DNA of 64,000 nucleotides from Carposina sasakii (Eukaryota > Arthropoda > Insecta > Lepidoptera > Carposinidae): assembly GCA_014607495.2 (NCBI GenBank), contig CP053159.1:9307501-9371500 (forward strand). Direction: 5' to 3'. Of this stretch, positions 12,501 to 23,735 are shown in pieces (position 1 is the first letter of the stretch; the number at the start of each line of letters is the position of its first letter). A model generated the notes under the pieces. It was not told the origin of the DNA. It made no database searches and saw only the letters and a program-made list of their open reading frames with translations. Both the position numbers and the translations under genes were made by a program.

Positions 12501-13377
12501 TTCAAGGGAACGAGGTTAGATAATGCATAGTAGGTATATGTTTTTTTTGGTAGGTGTAAGACAGGAAACAAATTATCAGTCGCCTACATACCTAGATAGA
12601 GTTTCCCGCACTAATCAAAGTAGAAAGAAACCTAGTTAGCGTACCAACTAAATAAGATAACCTTAATGATAACCGACTTTCTGAGATGAACGTTGCTGCA
12701 GACGAACGTAGCTTAATAAGTCATATCACGTGTAGGTATGTATGTTTCTGTCCTATTACATATACTTACGTTTATATGTTACAACACATGCCTTGGGCCG
12801 TCGTCATTATAACTTCATGTACAGTTATTAATGTCGTAACTTTCAAACATTGCCATACCTATTGGGTTACTGAGGTTATACCTTGTAATTTCAAAATTCA
12901 AGTACAGTAAAGGTATGGCTACTCACTCACGCGCTACTACATCTGCGCAAAGTTTAGAATTTCCGTTTTCTCCTGTGAGAAAATAAGTACTATACCAAGG
13001 ATAATGTATATCTGTATACATACATGTAAGATTTATTAATGCCCAGTAGCTTTGGGTGTACTCGCTCGAAAGAGTTTTATGTATATTGAGTTATTAGTCA
13101 AGTAGTCTAAATAAACGCACACTATATGCAGTAAAAATTTCGTAGTACTCTCTCTCTCAGTACCGCGCTCCATAGGTTTTTAGACCGTCATACCTTTACA
13201 AATAGAAATGGATATTGATTGAATTTTTTTAGATGTCCATTGGCCCATACTATAGACACGTAGTAAAAAGGTAGGTGTATATGGCATTTGACATGATTTT
13301 AAGTTCACAAGCGATAAATCCAGGGATAAAACAGTAATAGCATTTTACAAACACAAACACTGCAAATTTATTTTTAA
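9576..13377. other. AT-rich DNA, no gene recognised
   Basis: A short GC-rich patch lies at 9708-9750 (GCGCGCTCGGTGACGACGGCGG) with no supported frame. From 12299 to about 12410 the order AGAGTTCCGTAGTCCGTAGG, GGGATCCTATCG and CTGTCTGTC matches a repeat also present at 56757-56880 and 61238-61345. The rest shows no gene or clear repeat. Confidence 0.45.
12299..12410 (+). repeat. Interspersed repeat, 'TTCCGTA...CTGTCTGTC' family
   Basis: The fragment begins AGAGTTCCGTAG and contains GGGATCCTATCG and CTGTCTGTCAC. Similar ordered blocks occur at 56757-56880 and 61238-61345. It is probably a non-autonomous transposable-element fragment; the superfamily is undetermined. Confidence 0.5.
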
Positions 13378-13676
13378 TAACTAAAAATTATTAATAAAGA
13401 AATGGAAAAAATTCTTCACCCGAGTGGGAATCGAACCCACGACCGCTGCAAACCGTGCCAGCCGCTATAACCACTAAGCCACCGGGTCAATTACTCGGAT
13501 GACGAATTTTACCATCTCTTTTCTAAATTACATATTGGCAACGTTATTTTTTATCCCGATAGCTAACACTAGCCAAATCTCGCAAACAAAGCTGAATCCC
13601 TCAGCACAATGTTTAAAGATGAAACGATCAACCATATCCTAACGGATTATATTAATGGAGAAGTGTTTTTAACTAA
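13378..13676 (-). mobile_element. 5'-truncated tRNA-headed retroposon
   Basis: On the minus strand the order is partial body, a tRNA-like module (13417-13488) with box A-like TGGCTTAGTGGTTATAGC and box B GGTTCGATTCC, then a short AT-rich tail. The direct repeat TAACTAA flanks it (13378-13384 and 13670-13676), so the inserted part is 13385-13669. It belongs to the same family as the dimeric copies at 19414, 23278 and 35333. It has lost the leading tRNA-like module and the start of the body. The acceptor ends GACCCGG/CCGGGTG-type pair well, but the anticodon arm is degenerate, so this is not a functional tRNA gene. Confidence 0.8.
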
Positions 13677-14029
13677 TCTACTAGTCAAATCGGATGTATT
13701 AAAGTTAGTTTTCCTTTGTAAACATTTCGCTTTTTGAATTCTTATGACATGACGTTCCTTTCATCACAATCCGTGACCTAAATGGAACAAACCCGCCGAC
13801 TAAAAGCAAAACACATTTACGAAATTAAAACAAATAACAGTTCCCCGAAGTTGAGTTCTAAGAAATGTAATACTAAACATTATTGCGTCTTTTAGAATTA
13901 AATTCTCTATACTTATCCGCATTTTATCCACGAATCAGTAAAGAAAAATATTGGTATGAAAGTAAAAATTTAATTCATAGTATAATTCTATACTTATAAC
14001 TATTAGGTACTCGTATACTTAGATAGATT

Positions 14030-14225
14030 GAGTCCTGTGCGGATGCGGGGCTACACTAGAATACATCAGCTGCATTTCCTTCCGTGCATGTCGTAAGAGT
14101 TGACTAAGGAAAATGAGCATTATCTCAGGCGATAAACTAGCATCTTGTCACTCATCGTCATTCATTACATCTGTCCCGGATATGCAAAACTGTGAGATCT
14201 ACTTCGTGCTCCTGAAGTTTATGCT
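14030..14225 (+). repeat. Interspersed repeat, 'CAGCTGCAT' family, best copy
   Basis: It carries GATGCGGGGCTACACTAG, AATACATCAGCTGCATTTCC, GTGCATGTCGTAAGAGTTGA and then CTCAGGCGATAAACTAGC...TTACATCTGTCCC. Related copies occur at 57530-57680 and 26771-26835 on the same strand. Copies on the minus strand lie at 18911-18998, 20630-20815, 22775-22868, 24494-24676, 45190-45310 and 49235-49350. No tRNA-like promoter is visible. It is probably a short retroposon; its class is unknown. Confidence 0.65.
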
Positions 14226-14381
14226 ACCCCGTATTCAGGAACAAACTAATGTATATATATACTAGATAGGAAATTTAACAGTTGGAGATAACATGAATCT
14301 GATCAGCAAAGCCTTAAGAACGACGCAACACGGTTCCTCTTTGTAGCCCTCTGTGTGTCATATAGTAGACATGTGCGACAA

Positions 14382-14439
14382 ACAAACACGGTGTCCTCGA
14401 GGACTTGGCCAATATTTGAATTGGGGACACTGTGTTTGT
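14382..14439. repeat. Hairpin, 14 of 15 bp paired
   Basis: ACAAACACGGTGTCC (14382-14396) pairs with GGACACTGTGTTTGT (14425-14439) with one G/T wobble, around a 28-nt loop. It may be the core of a small fold-back element. Confidence 0.7.
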
Positions 14440-17400
14440 TGCTGACATAAGGGTCAAAGACAGTACCTTCTTGCTGAGGGCTCGCAACAATACGAAGCGT
14501 GCGTGGGCGTGCATCTGTATAGTAAGCCATTAAACATTTCCAGCCTCATGATATGCCTTTTGCAAAGTCACTTCATATTCATGATTAAAGTATCAAGTAT
14601 CACTATCATCATATTATAAAACAAAGTCGCTTCTCGCTGTCTGTCGGTTCCTGTATACTTAGATCTTCAAAACTACGCGACGGATTTTGTTGCAGTTTTT
14701 TAAAAACAAAAACACAAAAGTATACAAGTCTTAACACTAGTAAAGTGTCATGAAAATATTAATTGCATTTAATAATAAATTCCGGCTGGGCGAGTCGAGA
14801 TGGGGGTAATAAAGGGGGGGATAGCGCCGGCAATGCAGTCACATTTGTCAGCACCACCTGGTATCTGCGCTTTTTGCCCGCGCCAATGCACTAGCTTTAC
14901 AGACTAGGAGCTGGCCGCATCGCGCTAGCAATCTCTTTGATTCACTAATGTTCTGATGTTTCTCACTGTGCAGCTCACAAGCGTGTGGTTTTGTTCAGAC
15001 ACTCAAATGTTATTAAGTTCAAAACGCTGAGCGTAGATTCCCCATATCGGCGTATCTTCGTTCGGGGTAAACGAAGGGGTAACACTTGAACAAAATATTC
15101 TCTAGTTTTTCCTTCTTTAAAAATTACTTATTTGCTAAATTATTATTTATTTTAGTTTAATTAAAACAATAAGCGACTTTCTCAAAGTTTACATCGTCCC
15201 ACTATTAAAAATAAAAGGGCTTTATCTCCATTCGGCTTTGTCTATCCTGCATATTTCAATCAAGCTATTATTACTTAATTTTATTGAAACCGTTAGGTCA
15301 TCTTTATCTCGGTGTGCCACCAGTGATTAAATTACACAATTCAATACTTGCTTCAAAGTGTGAAAGATGGAACTAAAAAAACTAATAGATAGAAGATATT
15401 ACTTTACAATCGGTAAGCTTCTGGTCTATTTGGTAAAATCCAACTGGAAAAAAATGAATTTTAAACTAACGCCCGAAACATGCCAACTTTTCAAGGTGAA
15501 TTATTTCCAAGCGCAACCCGCGGGCTAGCTATTAAACTTGTTTCGATTCGAATAAATGTGGATCTGTGTGGGCTTCTTGTTTATTCGCAAACAAATAACT
15601 GGCGGTTTGGTGCTCTTGTTAACCCAATTTACATTGGTAGAGAAAAACAAAATAATTCAATTGGTACCCGTGACGCGATGATTTTTTTACGAACTTCCGC
15701 ATTATGTCGGTTTTATACATATTTTACAGTCTAGGCGTAGATGATTGTATATAAACTTGTCTACATGACTGTTCACAATACCAGTGAGATCCTCTATGCA
15801 CATGGGAACATCCAAATCGGTACATGTAGGTAATACCTCGGTAAATACCATTCCGCTTGCATTACTGGAGAGTGGAAACAGTGACGTCACGCTTAATAAA
15901 CCACAGCCAACCACCTAATCCCTGTAGTCTCAGGCCGCTTATTCGTATTAAGCTCTGACTACACCAGATCACCAGACTTGACTTGCATTAGACAGCAATT
16001 TTGCTAATAACTTTCAGCAACAACAGGTCGCGTTTTGAAAACCGATCGAAATTCAAAGATGGACTGGAATGGATGGAATGTACATCTCCATCTAAAATCT
16101 TCTATGGATTCACGATGCAGATGCATCATCAACTCTAACATATGGGGCGCTTATAAACTAACAAAAGAGTCGACTAGCATGGCACAGTACCAGCACGTAC
16201 CATCAAGTTCAATTAGACAAAGTGCGGCATATGTCTGATCTGGTCTCCATACTCTCACATGTAGGTCATTTTATAGGTACTAGCAAGTCTACTAGTGACT
16301 AGAGATATTGTGTGTCGAGTGTGTCTAGTCTAGTTCTGTCAACCACAGACAACATTATTAGTCACTACTACGCGTCAGACGAAATACAAAACGGCTAGAG
16401 TCAGCTTCTCTAGCTTAGAGGTGAGGTAAATAATGACGGATATTATTTATTATTTTATCATTTAGTTTTATAGCAAATCAGTGAGGTATTTGAGTTTGTG
16501 TCTCCGTCACAGCTTTGTATGTTTGCGTAGCATTATGTTTCATCCAGGAATAAATTCGCCATTTTAAAATCGTCTTCTTTAATATTTTCTTTATTTTTAA
16601 AGTTCACAGCTCTCGCGTATTCAATATGCACTGTTTTATTTTCCATATACTAAAACTCAAGTAAATCATCAAAAAGCCATCAGTTGTACCCTAGCTACGC
16701 ATATTTACGTTAGGTATGTTTATAGTGACATCTCTTCGGTCATCCACTTTATTACGTGTATAAGTGTAAGCGGACCTTGTGGTTCTGTACACACGTACAG
16801 GATTACTGGCCAGAGTATATGTGTGTATGTACAATGCTATTGCAGAGGTTACAGGGCGAACCAATCCCCTTTATGGGCTATTCTCAGTGCGGCAATATCT
16901 ACGCGTATCACGTACCTACAGTTACATGAATTCAGGGGTGAATTGGAACATTTTTGATTAATCGGCGAAACGACGCGTATTTAAAATAATTAATGGAATG
17001 GGACTCAAGGTTATTCTGGCATTATTTTTTAAGGATTGAGATATTTTTCCAGTTTAAAAATTAAGATTTTTTTACACAATTAGATACTTACTGTGTATTT
17101 AAGTTTCTAATTAGATTTCATATTTAGTTTTACATTTCAAGTACGAACCAACGATGTAAGTTTTCCAGTTTAACAATATAATGTAATACTTACATTTTCT
17201 TATAAAACAGAAACCTCGCTTTTGTAATTTTTAAAACATAATTTAGTCTTATCAGAAGTCGATAAAGACCGGAATAACTCGCTAATCTGCATACCTATTG
17301 CTGTTAACTCTATACAACATGCCAGTGACATAGTTATATGCACGGATTGTGGTCGATTCGTAAAAAAAGGAAAAGTAAAACCTGGGAAGGGTTTATTTCC

Positions 17401-17497
17401 AAAAACACATTTGACAATAGACTTTTGTTTTTACTGCGAATTCTACACTAGGCGCGTAGAACTTCGTAATTAATAAGTTGGACCACATATTGACTAG

Positions 17498-17935
17498 CTT
17501 AAACAAATTGTATATTCTTCCAATACGCTAGTGATATAGTTATATGCAGGCACTGGGGTCGATTCTTAATTAGTAAGTTTATGTTTAAGTGTGGCGGTCA
17601 GAATCGACGACATTTTAACTACGAGTAGACAAACTAGACTTAAACAAATTGTATATTCTTCCAATACGCTAGTGATATAGTTATATGCAGGCACTGGGGT
17701 CGATTCTTAATTAGTAAGTTTATGTTTAAGTGTGGCGGTCAGAATCGACGACATTTTAACTAGACAAACTAGACTTAAACAAATTGTATATTCTTCCAAT
17801 ACGCTAGTGATATAGTTATATGCAGGCACTGGGGTCGATTCTTAATTAGTAAGTTTATGTTTAAGTGTGGCGGTCAGAATCGACCACATTTTGACTAGAC
17901 AAACTAGACTTAAACAAATTGTATATTCTTCGTAA
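17498..17935. repeat. Minisatellite, three full units of 141/135/135 bp plus a partial
   Basis: Units start with CTTAAACAAATTGTATATTC at 17498, 17639, 17774 and (partial) 17909. Each contains GTCGATTCT and, ~35 nt later, AGAATCGAC, which pair as a 9-bp stem. The first unit has an extra ACGAG-type insertion near its end. A diverged upstream relative (about 17309-17497) shares GTGACATAGTTATATGCA and GGTCGATTCG. A spacer-repeat CRISPR layout is excluded because the whole unit repeats. Confidence 0.92.
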
Positions 17936-18232
17936 ACAATCAGTGTTTGTACCCACTTTAAACTAAGAAGTTCGGTAGTTATAGCAAGCATAGGTATATT
18001 ATTTCATCTGTGTTATAGCTAAGTTATTTTCTATGATGTCTAGGCCTCTTACATCTCTTGCACTTGTTAATAATCTATTTCTATTACGTCCGTAACTAAC
18101 TTCCAAACCGTTAACTGACATTCATTTCAATACCGCATGCAATTTGTCATATTTACTGAAACGCTCGGCTTAGTTTAAAATTTATAGCATAGGAACGCTT
18201 ATGTTTACGCCCATACAGTATGATATTTTTCA

Positions 18233-18350
18233 TACAGGGTGTAACAGAAAAGATATGTTTAACGAAATAGCTTTTCGTAGTCTCAAATTTAGTAGAATAG
18301 GTCTTCTATAGTGGATAATTTTCATAGCATTTTGCGCCCTGTGCGTGTAT
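18233..18350 (+). mobile_element. MITE fragment, 'CAGGGTGTAAC' family
   Basis: It starts TACAGGGTGTAACAGAAAAG and continues AACGAAATAGCTTTTCG...TCTCAAATTTAG, matching the left terminus of the complete fold-back element at 53587-53850. The matching right terminus is not clear. The copy in the second duplicate starts at about 22099. Confidence 0.6.
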
Positions 18351-18371
18351 TTACATAATGACAAATTCGAA

Positions 18372-18400
18372 CGCTTATAGCCATAGATAGGCTATAAGCG
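18372..18400. repeat. Perfect 11-bp hairpin, 7-nt loop
   Basis: CGCTTATAGCC (18372-18382), loop ATAGATA, GGCTATAAGCG (18390-18400). It is unchanged in the second duplicate at 22244-22272. There is no T-run, so it is not a bacterial-type terminator. Confidence 0.85.
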
Positions 18401-19400
18401 TATATTACTCTGATATAATACAATTTATCAAAATCCGGTCCGTTATTTCATAATCTTACATTTATTATAATGAGACAAAATTGGAAACATAATGGCAAAC
18501 ATCCATCCAATAAACCGTTTTTTGCATAAACCGACTATTGGCATTTAAATTCGATGTAAAATGTTAATTTTAAATAATTCGGTCGAAATAACTGTATTAC
18601 ACTGGTTGGTTTAACCACTATCAGGGTAAAATCAAACGAGTAGTTTATTAATATTTATGGCCGGCTGCTCGTGGATTTATACCACGATGATTTTGTGAAA
18701 TTGTCCAGATCTTTAAAAAAAACATAGGTAAAACGACATTATAGCAATGAGATAACGAATAGATATAAATACAGTGCAACCTCGATTTAACAAATCTGAA
18801 AGGTAATGGAAATAAGGCGGGAAGAAAAAGATGACACACATAACTAAGAAAATATACTAAACTAAGAAATACATACACACACGGCTGTGTTACAAAAGCA
18901 GGGCTACTCGTAGATGTAAAAGAACAGTGACAAGTTGCTAGCTTATTGCCTAAGAGTGGCTGAGAGAATGCCCTGAGTTCCGTCGACTCTTACGGAAAAC
19001 TAAGAAAAGATTTACAAATTAACTGTATACTTATTTTATTTAACTAAGCCACAGTCAATAGCCTCGAATGCGAGTCCTGATCGATTAATTAATTAGATAT
19101 TGTTTACATGGAGCGCGGAGTGTGCTTAGCATAATCGCAATGGACGTTGATTTAGAATGGAATAACTTTATTCATGAATATATTTATTTATTTATTATTG
19201 AGCTAATATTTAATTGGAATTTTTTTAAAAACGGCGAAGAAAATGTTGTCTTATCAAATGAAATGGTACTAAGCTGTTAAATCAATGTGATCTCTTGATA
19301 ATTCGTTTATCTAAGATTAATATGAATAGGTAAGTGCATGATATATTTCTTGTGTTTGCAGGACAAGTAGATAGTAAAGTTGCTGGGAACTTTTTGTCGG

Positions 19401-19871
19401 ATAGTAACATAGTACATCCGAGTAATTGACCCGGTGGCTCAGTGGTTAGAGCACTGACACGCGGAATGCAGAGGTCGTGGGTTCGATTCCCACCCGGGTG
19501 AGGAATTTTTTCCATTTCTTTATTAATAATTTTATAATATATAATATCTTGACTAAGATAAATTTATAAAAACACTTCTCCATTAATATAATCCGTTAGG
19601 ATATGGTTGATCGTTTCATCTTTAAAACATTGTGCTGAGGGATTCAGCTTTGTTTGCCGAGATTTGGCTAGTGTATAGCTATCGGGATGAAAAATAACGT
19701 TGCCAATATGTAATTTAGAAAAGAGATGGTAAAATTCGTCATCCGAGTAATTGACCCGGTGGCTCAGTGGTTAGAGCACTGACACGCGGAATGCAGAGGT
19801 CATGGGTTCGATTCCCACCCGGGTGAGGAATTTTTTCCATTTCTTTATTAATAATTTTATAGTAACATAGT
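19401..19871 (+). mobile_element. Dimeric tRNA-headed retroposon with 13-bp target duplication (copy 1)
   Basis: ATAGTAACATAGT flanks the element on both sides (19401-19413 and 19859-19871), so the inserted DNA is 19414-19858 (445 bp). It contains two tRNA-like modules in the same orientation, 19428-19500 and 19753-19825. Each has a box A-like TGGCTCAGTGGTTAGAGC and box B GGTTCGATTCC. Each module lies inside a ~119-bp direct repeat running from CATCCGAGTAATTGACC to TTAATAATTTTAT. The two modules differ at one visible base (GGTCGTGGG against GGTCATGGG). A ~205-bp body separates the direct repeats. The acceptor and T arms pair well but the anticodon arm does not. The long target duplication points to LINE-type retroposition rather than an LTR element. 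Confidence 0.88.
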
Positions 19872-19900
19872 GGTCAAAATGTCCAAACTCATATATTTGA

Positions 19901-20023
19901 CATCATCATCAACCTATTGCAGTCCACTGCAGGACGTAGGCCTCCCCCAGGGCACGCCACAAGTCTGCCATGGGCGGTATTTGCCCATAGTCACCACGCT
20001 GGGCAGGCGGGTTGGTGACCGCA
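19901..20023 (+). repeat. Retroposon 3'-end-like repeat (CATCATCATC start)
   Basis: It runs from CATCATCATCAACCTATTGC through GTCCACTGCAGGACGTAGGC and CACCACGCTGGGCAGGCGGG to GTTGGTGACC. Near-identical copies occur at 23765-23887 (in the duplicate) and 41382-41497, the latter directly after a non-LTR reverse-transcriptase fragment. It is probably a LINE 3' end or derived SINE. Confidence 0.6.
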
Positions 20024-20629
20024 GTTTGTATTTTGGACTATGTTGTCAACACTATTTGACATAGTGATAAAAATTGGTTATTGCGTGATGATACGGAGCG
20101 TAACAAAGTTTGTGCTCTATCCTTGCTTACTCTAGCAAATTCAAGTTTATTTCATAAACCTCACACACTTGACACACTTATGTCTCTGATATGGAGATTT
20201 TAAAGATGGCGCTTTTGCCCCCTAATTTCCCAGCTTTACAATACGTAACTATATCTCGTAATGGCCTTTATGAACAACAAAAAGACATTAAATATATCGC
20301 AGCCAATTAGTTTTAAAAAAGTCGAGTAACCAAACAGCAAAGTTCGCAATCTTTATTTGTAAACTTTTAGAGAGATTAATATATATGAGAACTTGAAAAA
20401 CTAACTTGTACCTAGAGCAGGCAGAAGCAACATCACAATAATAATATTACTCCAATACAAAGTTGCGTTGATAATAACGTCCAGCGAGTCGAAGGTCGCA
20501 ATTTTAGTTTCTAATTCAAATTGTGTATGAAAACTGCATGTTTCAAAATAATTACATAATCTGTGACCCTAAGCCACAGAGTAACTAATAGGTTTATTGG
20601 ACCAACTATAGGGCCAGAACTTAAGATAT

Positions 20630-20815
20630 CTAATAGCTAGAACTACAGGATCGTAAAGGAGATTCCACAGATACGGGGACAGATGTAGGGTAACGATCAA
20701 TGACAAAGTGACTATCGCCTGAAGTAACGTCCCAGTCGACTCTTACGACAAGTATGGAAAGAGAGGCAGCTGATATATACTAGTGAAGCCCCGCATCAGC
20801 ACAGCAAATATCTTA
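20630..20815 (-). repeat. 'CAGCTGCAT' family repeat, minus strand
   Basis: Read on the minus strand it shows GATGCGGGGCTTCACTAG...ATCAGCTGCCTCTC followed by CGTAAGAGTCGACTGGG. It matches the copy at 14030. A second fragment of the same family lies at 18911-18998. Both are repeated in the second duplicate (24494-24676 and 22775-22868). Confidence 0.6.
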
Positions 20816-21409
20816 AGATATCCAAAGTTAGGTTAGGTTGAGTATCGTGTGTTCAGCTAGTACGACTTATCTACACGTTTACATAAAGAAGCAGGTGTCT
20901 CAACAAGCTCATCCTACTCGTATTCGCAAAACATGCTCCCTACAAAAAGTACACTAGGATCCAGTAACCTATAAGGACTTATAATCGTCTTCTTACTGAC
21001 TAGAATTAGATACTTACTGTGTATTTAAGTTTCTAATTAGATTTCATATTTAGTTTTACATTTCAAGTACGAACCAACGATGTAAGTTTTCCAGTTTAAC
21101 AATATAATGTAATACTTACATTTTCTTATAAAACAAAAACCTCGCTTTTGTAATTTTTAAAACATAATTTAGTCTTATCAGAAGTCGATAAAGACCGGAA
21201 TAACTCGCTAATCTGCATACCTATTGCTGTTAACTCTATACAACATGCCAGTGACATAGTTATATGCACGGATTGTGGTCGATTCGTAAAAAAAGGAAAA
21301 GTAAAAAAGGGTTTATTTCCAAAAACACATTTGACAATATTTTGTTTTTACTGCGAATTCTACACTAGGAGAACTTCGTAATTAATAAGTTGGACCACAT
21401 ATTGACTAG

Positions 21410-21848
21410 CTTAAACAAATTGTATATTCTTCCAATACGCTAGTGATATAGTTATATGCAGGCACTGGGGTCGATTCTTAATTAGTAAGTTTATGTTTAA
21501 GTGTGGCGGTCAGAATCGACGACATTTTAACTACGAGTAGACAAACTAGACTTAAACAAATTGTATATTCTTCCAATACGCTAGTGATATAGTTATATGC
21601 AGGCACTGGGGTCGATTCTTAATTAGTAAGTTTATGTTTAAGTGTGGCGGTCAGAATCGACGACATTTTAACTAGACAAACTAGACTTAAACAAATTGTA
21701 TATTCTTCCAATACGCTAGTGATATAGTTATATGCAGGCACTGGGGTCGATTCTTAATTAGTAAGTTTATGTTTAAGTGTGGCGGTCAGAATCGACCACA
21801 TTTTGACTAGACAAACTAGACTTAAACAAATTGTATATTCTTCGTAAA
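21410..21848. repeat. Minisatellite in duplicate copy 2
   Basis: Units start at 21410, 21551, 21686 and (partial) 21821, giving the same 141/135/135 spacing as copy 1. The array therefore existed before the duplication and has not changed unit number since. Confidence 0.92.
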
Positions 21849-23264
21849 CAATCAGTGTTTGTACCCACTTTAAACTAAGAAGTTCGGTAGTTATAGCAAG
21901 CATAGGTATATTATTTCATCTGTGTTATAGCTAAGTTGTTAATAATCTATTTCTATTACGTCCGTAACTAACTTCCAAACCGTTAACTGACATTCATTTC
22001 AATACCGCATGCAATTTGTCATATTTACTGAAACGCTCGGCTTAGTTTAAAATTTATAGCATAGGAACGCTTATGTTTACGCCCATACAGTATGATATTT
22101 TTCATACAGGGTGTAACAGAAAAGGTATGTTTAACGAAATAGCTTTTCGTAGTCTCAAATTTAGTAGAATAGGTCTTCTATAGTGGATAATTTTCATAGC
22201 ATTTTGCGCCCTGTGCGTGTATTTACATAATGACAAATTCGAACGCTTATAGCCATAGATAGGCTATAAGCGTATATTACTCTGATATAATACAATTTAT
22301 CAAAATCCGGTCCGTTATTTCATAATCTTACATTTATTATAATGAGACAAAATTGGAAACATAATGGCAAACATCCATCCAATAAACCGTTTTTTTGCAT
22401 AAACCGACTATTGGCATTTAAATTCGATGTAAAATGTTAATTTTAAATAATTCGGTCGAAATAACTGTATTACACTGGTTGGTTTAACCACTATCAGGGT
22501 AAAATCAAACGAGTAGTTTATTAATATTTATGGCCGGCTGCTCGTGGATTTATACCACGATGATTTTGTGAAATTGTCCAGATCTTAAAAAAAACATAGG
22601 TAAAACGACATTATAGCAATGAGATAACGAATAGATATAAATACAGTGCAACCTCGATTTAACAAATCTGAAAGGTAATGGAAATAAGGCGGGAAGAAAA
22701 AGATGACACACATAACTAAGAAAATATACTAAACTAAGAAATACATACACACACGGCTGTGTTACAAAAGCAGGGCTACTCGTAGATGTAAAAGAACAGT
22801 GACAAGTTGCTAGCTTATTGCCTGAGAGTGGCTGAGAGAATGCCCTGAGTTCCGTCGACTCTTACGGAAAACTAAGAAAAGATTTACAAATTAACTGTAT
22901 ACTTATTTTATTTAACTAAGCCACAGTCAATAGCCTCGAATGCGAGTCCTGATCGATTAATTAATTAAATATTGTTTACATAGAGCACGGAGTGTGCTTA
23001 GCATAATCGCAATGGACGTTGATTTAGAATGGAATAACTTTATTCATGAATTTATTTATTATTGAGCTAATATTTAATGGGAAAATTTTTAAACACGGCG
23101 AAGAAAAAGTTGTCTTATCAAATGAAATGGTACTAAGCTGTCAAATCAATGTGATCTCTTGATAATTCGTTTATCTAAGATTAATATGAATAGGTAAGTG
23201 CATGATATATTTCTTGTGTTTGCAGGACAAGTAGATAGTAAAGTTGCTGGGAACTTTTTGTCGG

Positions 23265-23735
23265 ATAGTAACATAGTACATCCGAGTAATTGACCCGGTG
23301 GCTCAGTGGTTAGAGCACTGACACGCGGAATGCAGAGGTCGTGGGTTCGATTCCCACCCGGGTGAGGAATTTTTTCCATTTCTTTATTAATAATTTTATA
23401 ATATATAATATCTTGACTAAGATAAATTTATAAAAACACTTCTCCATTAATATAATCCGTTAGGATATGGTTGATCGTTTCATCTTTAAAACATTGTGCT
23501 GAGGGATTCAGCTTTGTTTGCCGAGATTTGGCTAGTGTATAGCTATCGGGATGAAAAATAACGTTGCCAATATGTAATTTAGAAAAGAGATGGTAAAATT
23601 CGTCATCCGAGTAATTGACCCGGTGGCTCAGTGGTTAGAGCACTGACACGCGGAATGCAGAGGTCATGGGTTCGATTCCCACCCGGGTGAGGAATTTTTT
23701 CCATTTCTTTATTAATAATTTTATAGTAACATAGT
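23265..23735 (+). mobile_element. Dimeric tRNA-headed retroposon, duplicate copy 2
   Basis: ATAGTAACATAGT flanks it at 23265-23277 and 23723-23735. The tRNA-like modules are 23292-23364 and 23617-23689. It was copied with the surrounding DNA rather than inserted independently, because its flanks match copy 1 on both sides. Confidence 0.88.

Larger units (their letters stand above)
13677..17077. other. AT-rich DNA with scattered repeat fragments
   Basis: No gene recognised. It includes a copy of the 'CAGCTGCAT' repeat (14030-14225), a hairpin (14382-14439) and a fragment beginning ATATTATAAAACAAAGTCGC (14613-14715). A perfect GTGACGTCAC palindrome is at 15881-15890. A moderately GC-rich stretch at 14820-15010 shows no supported frame. 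Confidence 0.45.
17078..21000 (+). repeat. Tandem duplication, copy 1 (about 3.92 kb)
   Basis: The unit begins AATTAGATACTTACTGTG and ends CGTCTTCTTACTGAC. It is followed, after a TAG filler, by the second copy at 21004. Both copies contain, in the same order, the minisatellite, the 11-bp hairpin, the dimeric tRNA-like retroposon, the CATCATCATCAACC repeat and a minus-strand 'CAGCTGCAT' repeat. This copy is ~64 bp longer. The largest difference is ~40 bp near 18027-18066 that copy 2 lacks. No host gene is recognisable; the short open frames in both copies are broken by the same indels and look non-coding. Confidence 0.95.

Noticed and set aside
17498..17935. CRISPR array
   Set aside because: The entire 135-141 bp unit repeats, without short repeats separated by variable spacers, and the DNA is eukaryotic.
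18648..18878. 76-codon minus-strand frame duplicated at 22550-22750 as a conserved gene
   Set aside because: It is present twice only because of the tandem duplication, and a one-base indel changes its end in the second copy.
19428..19500. Functional tRNA gene
   Set aside because: A and B boxes and the acceptor stem look good, but the anticodon stem does not pair. The sequence also recurs 325 bp away within a retroposon bounded by a target duplication.
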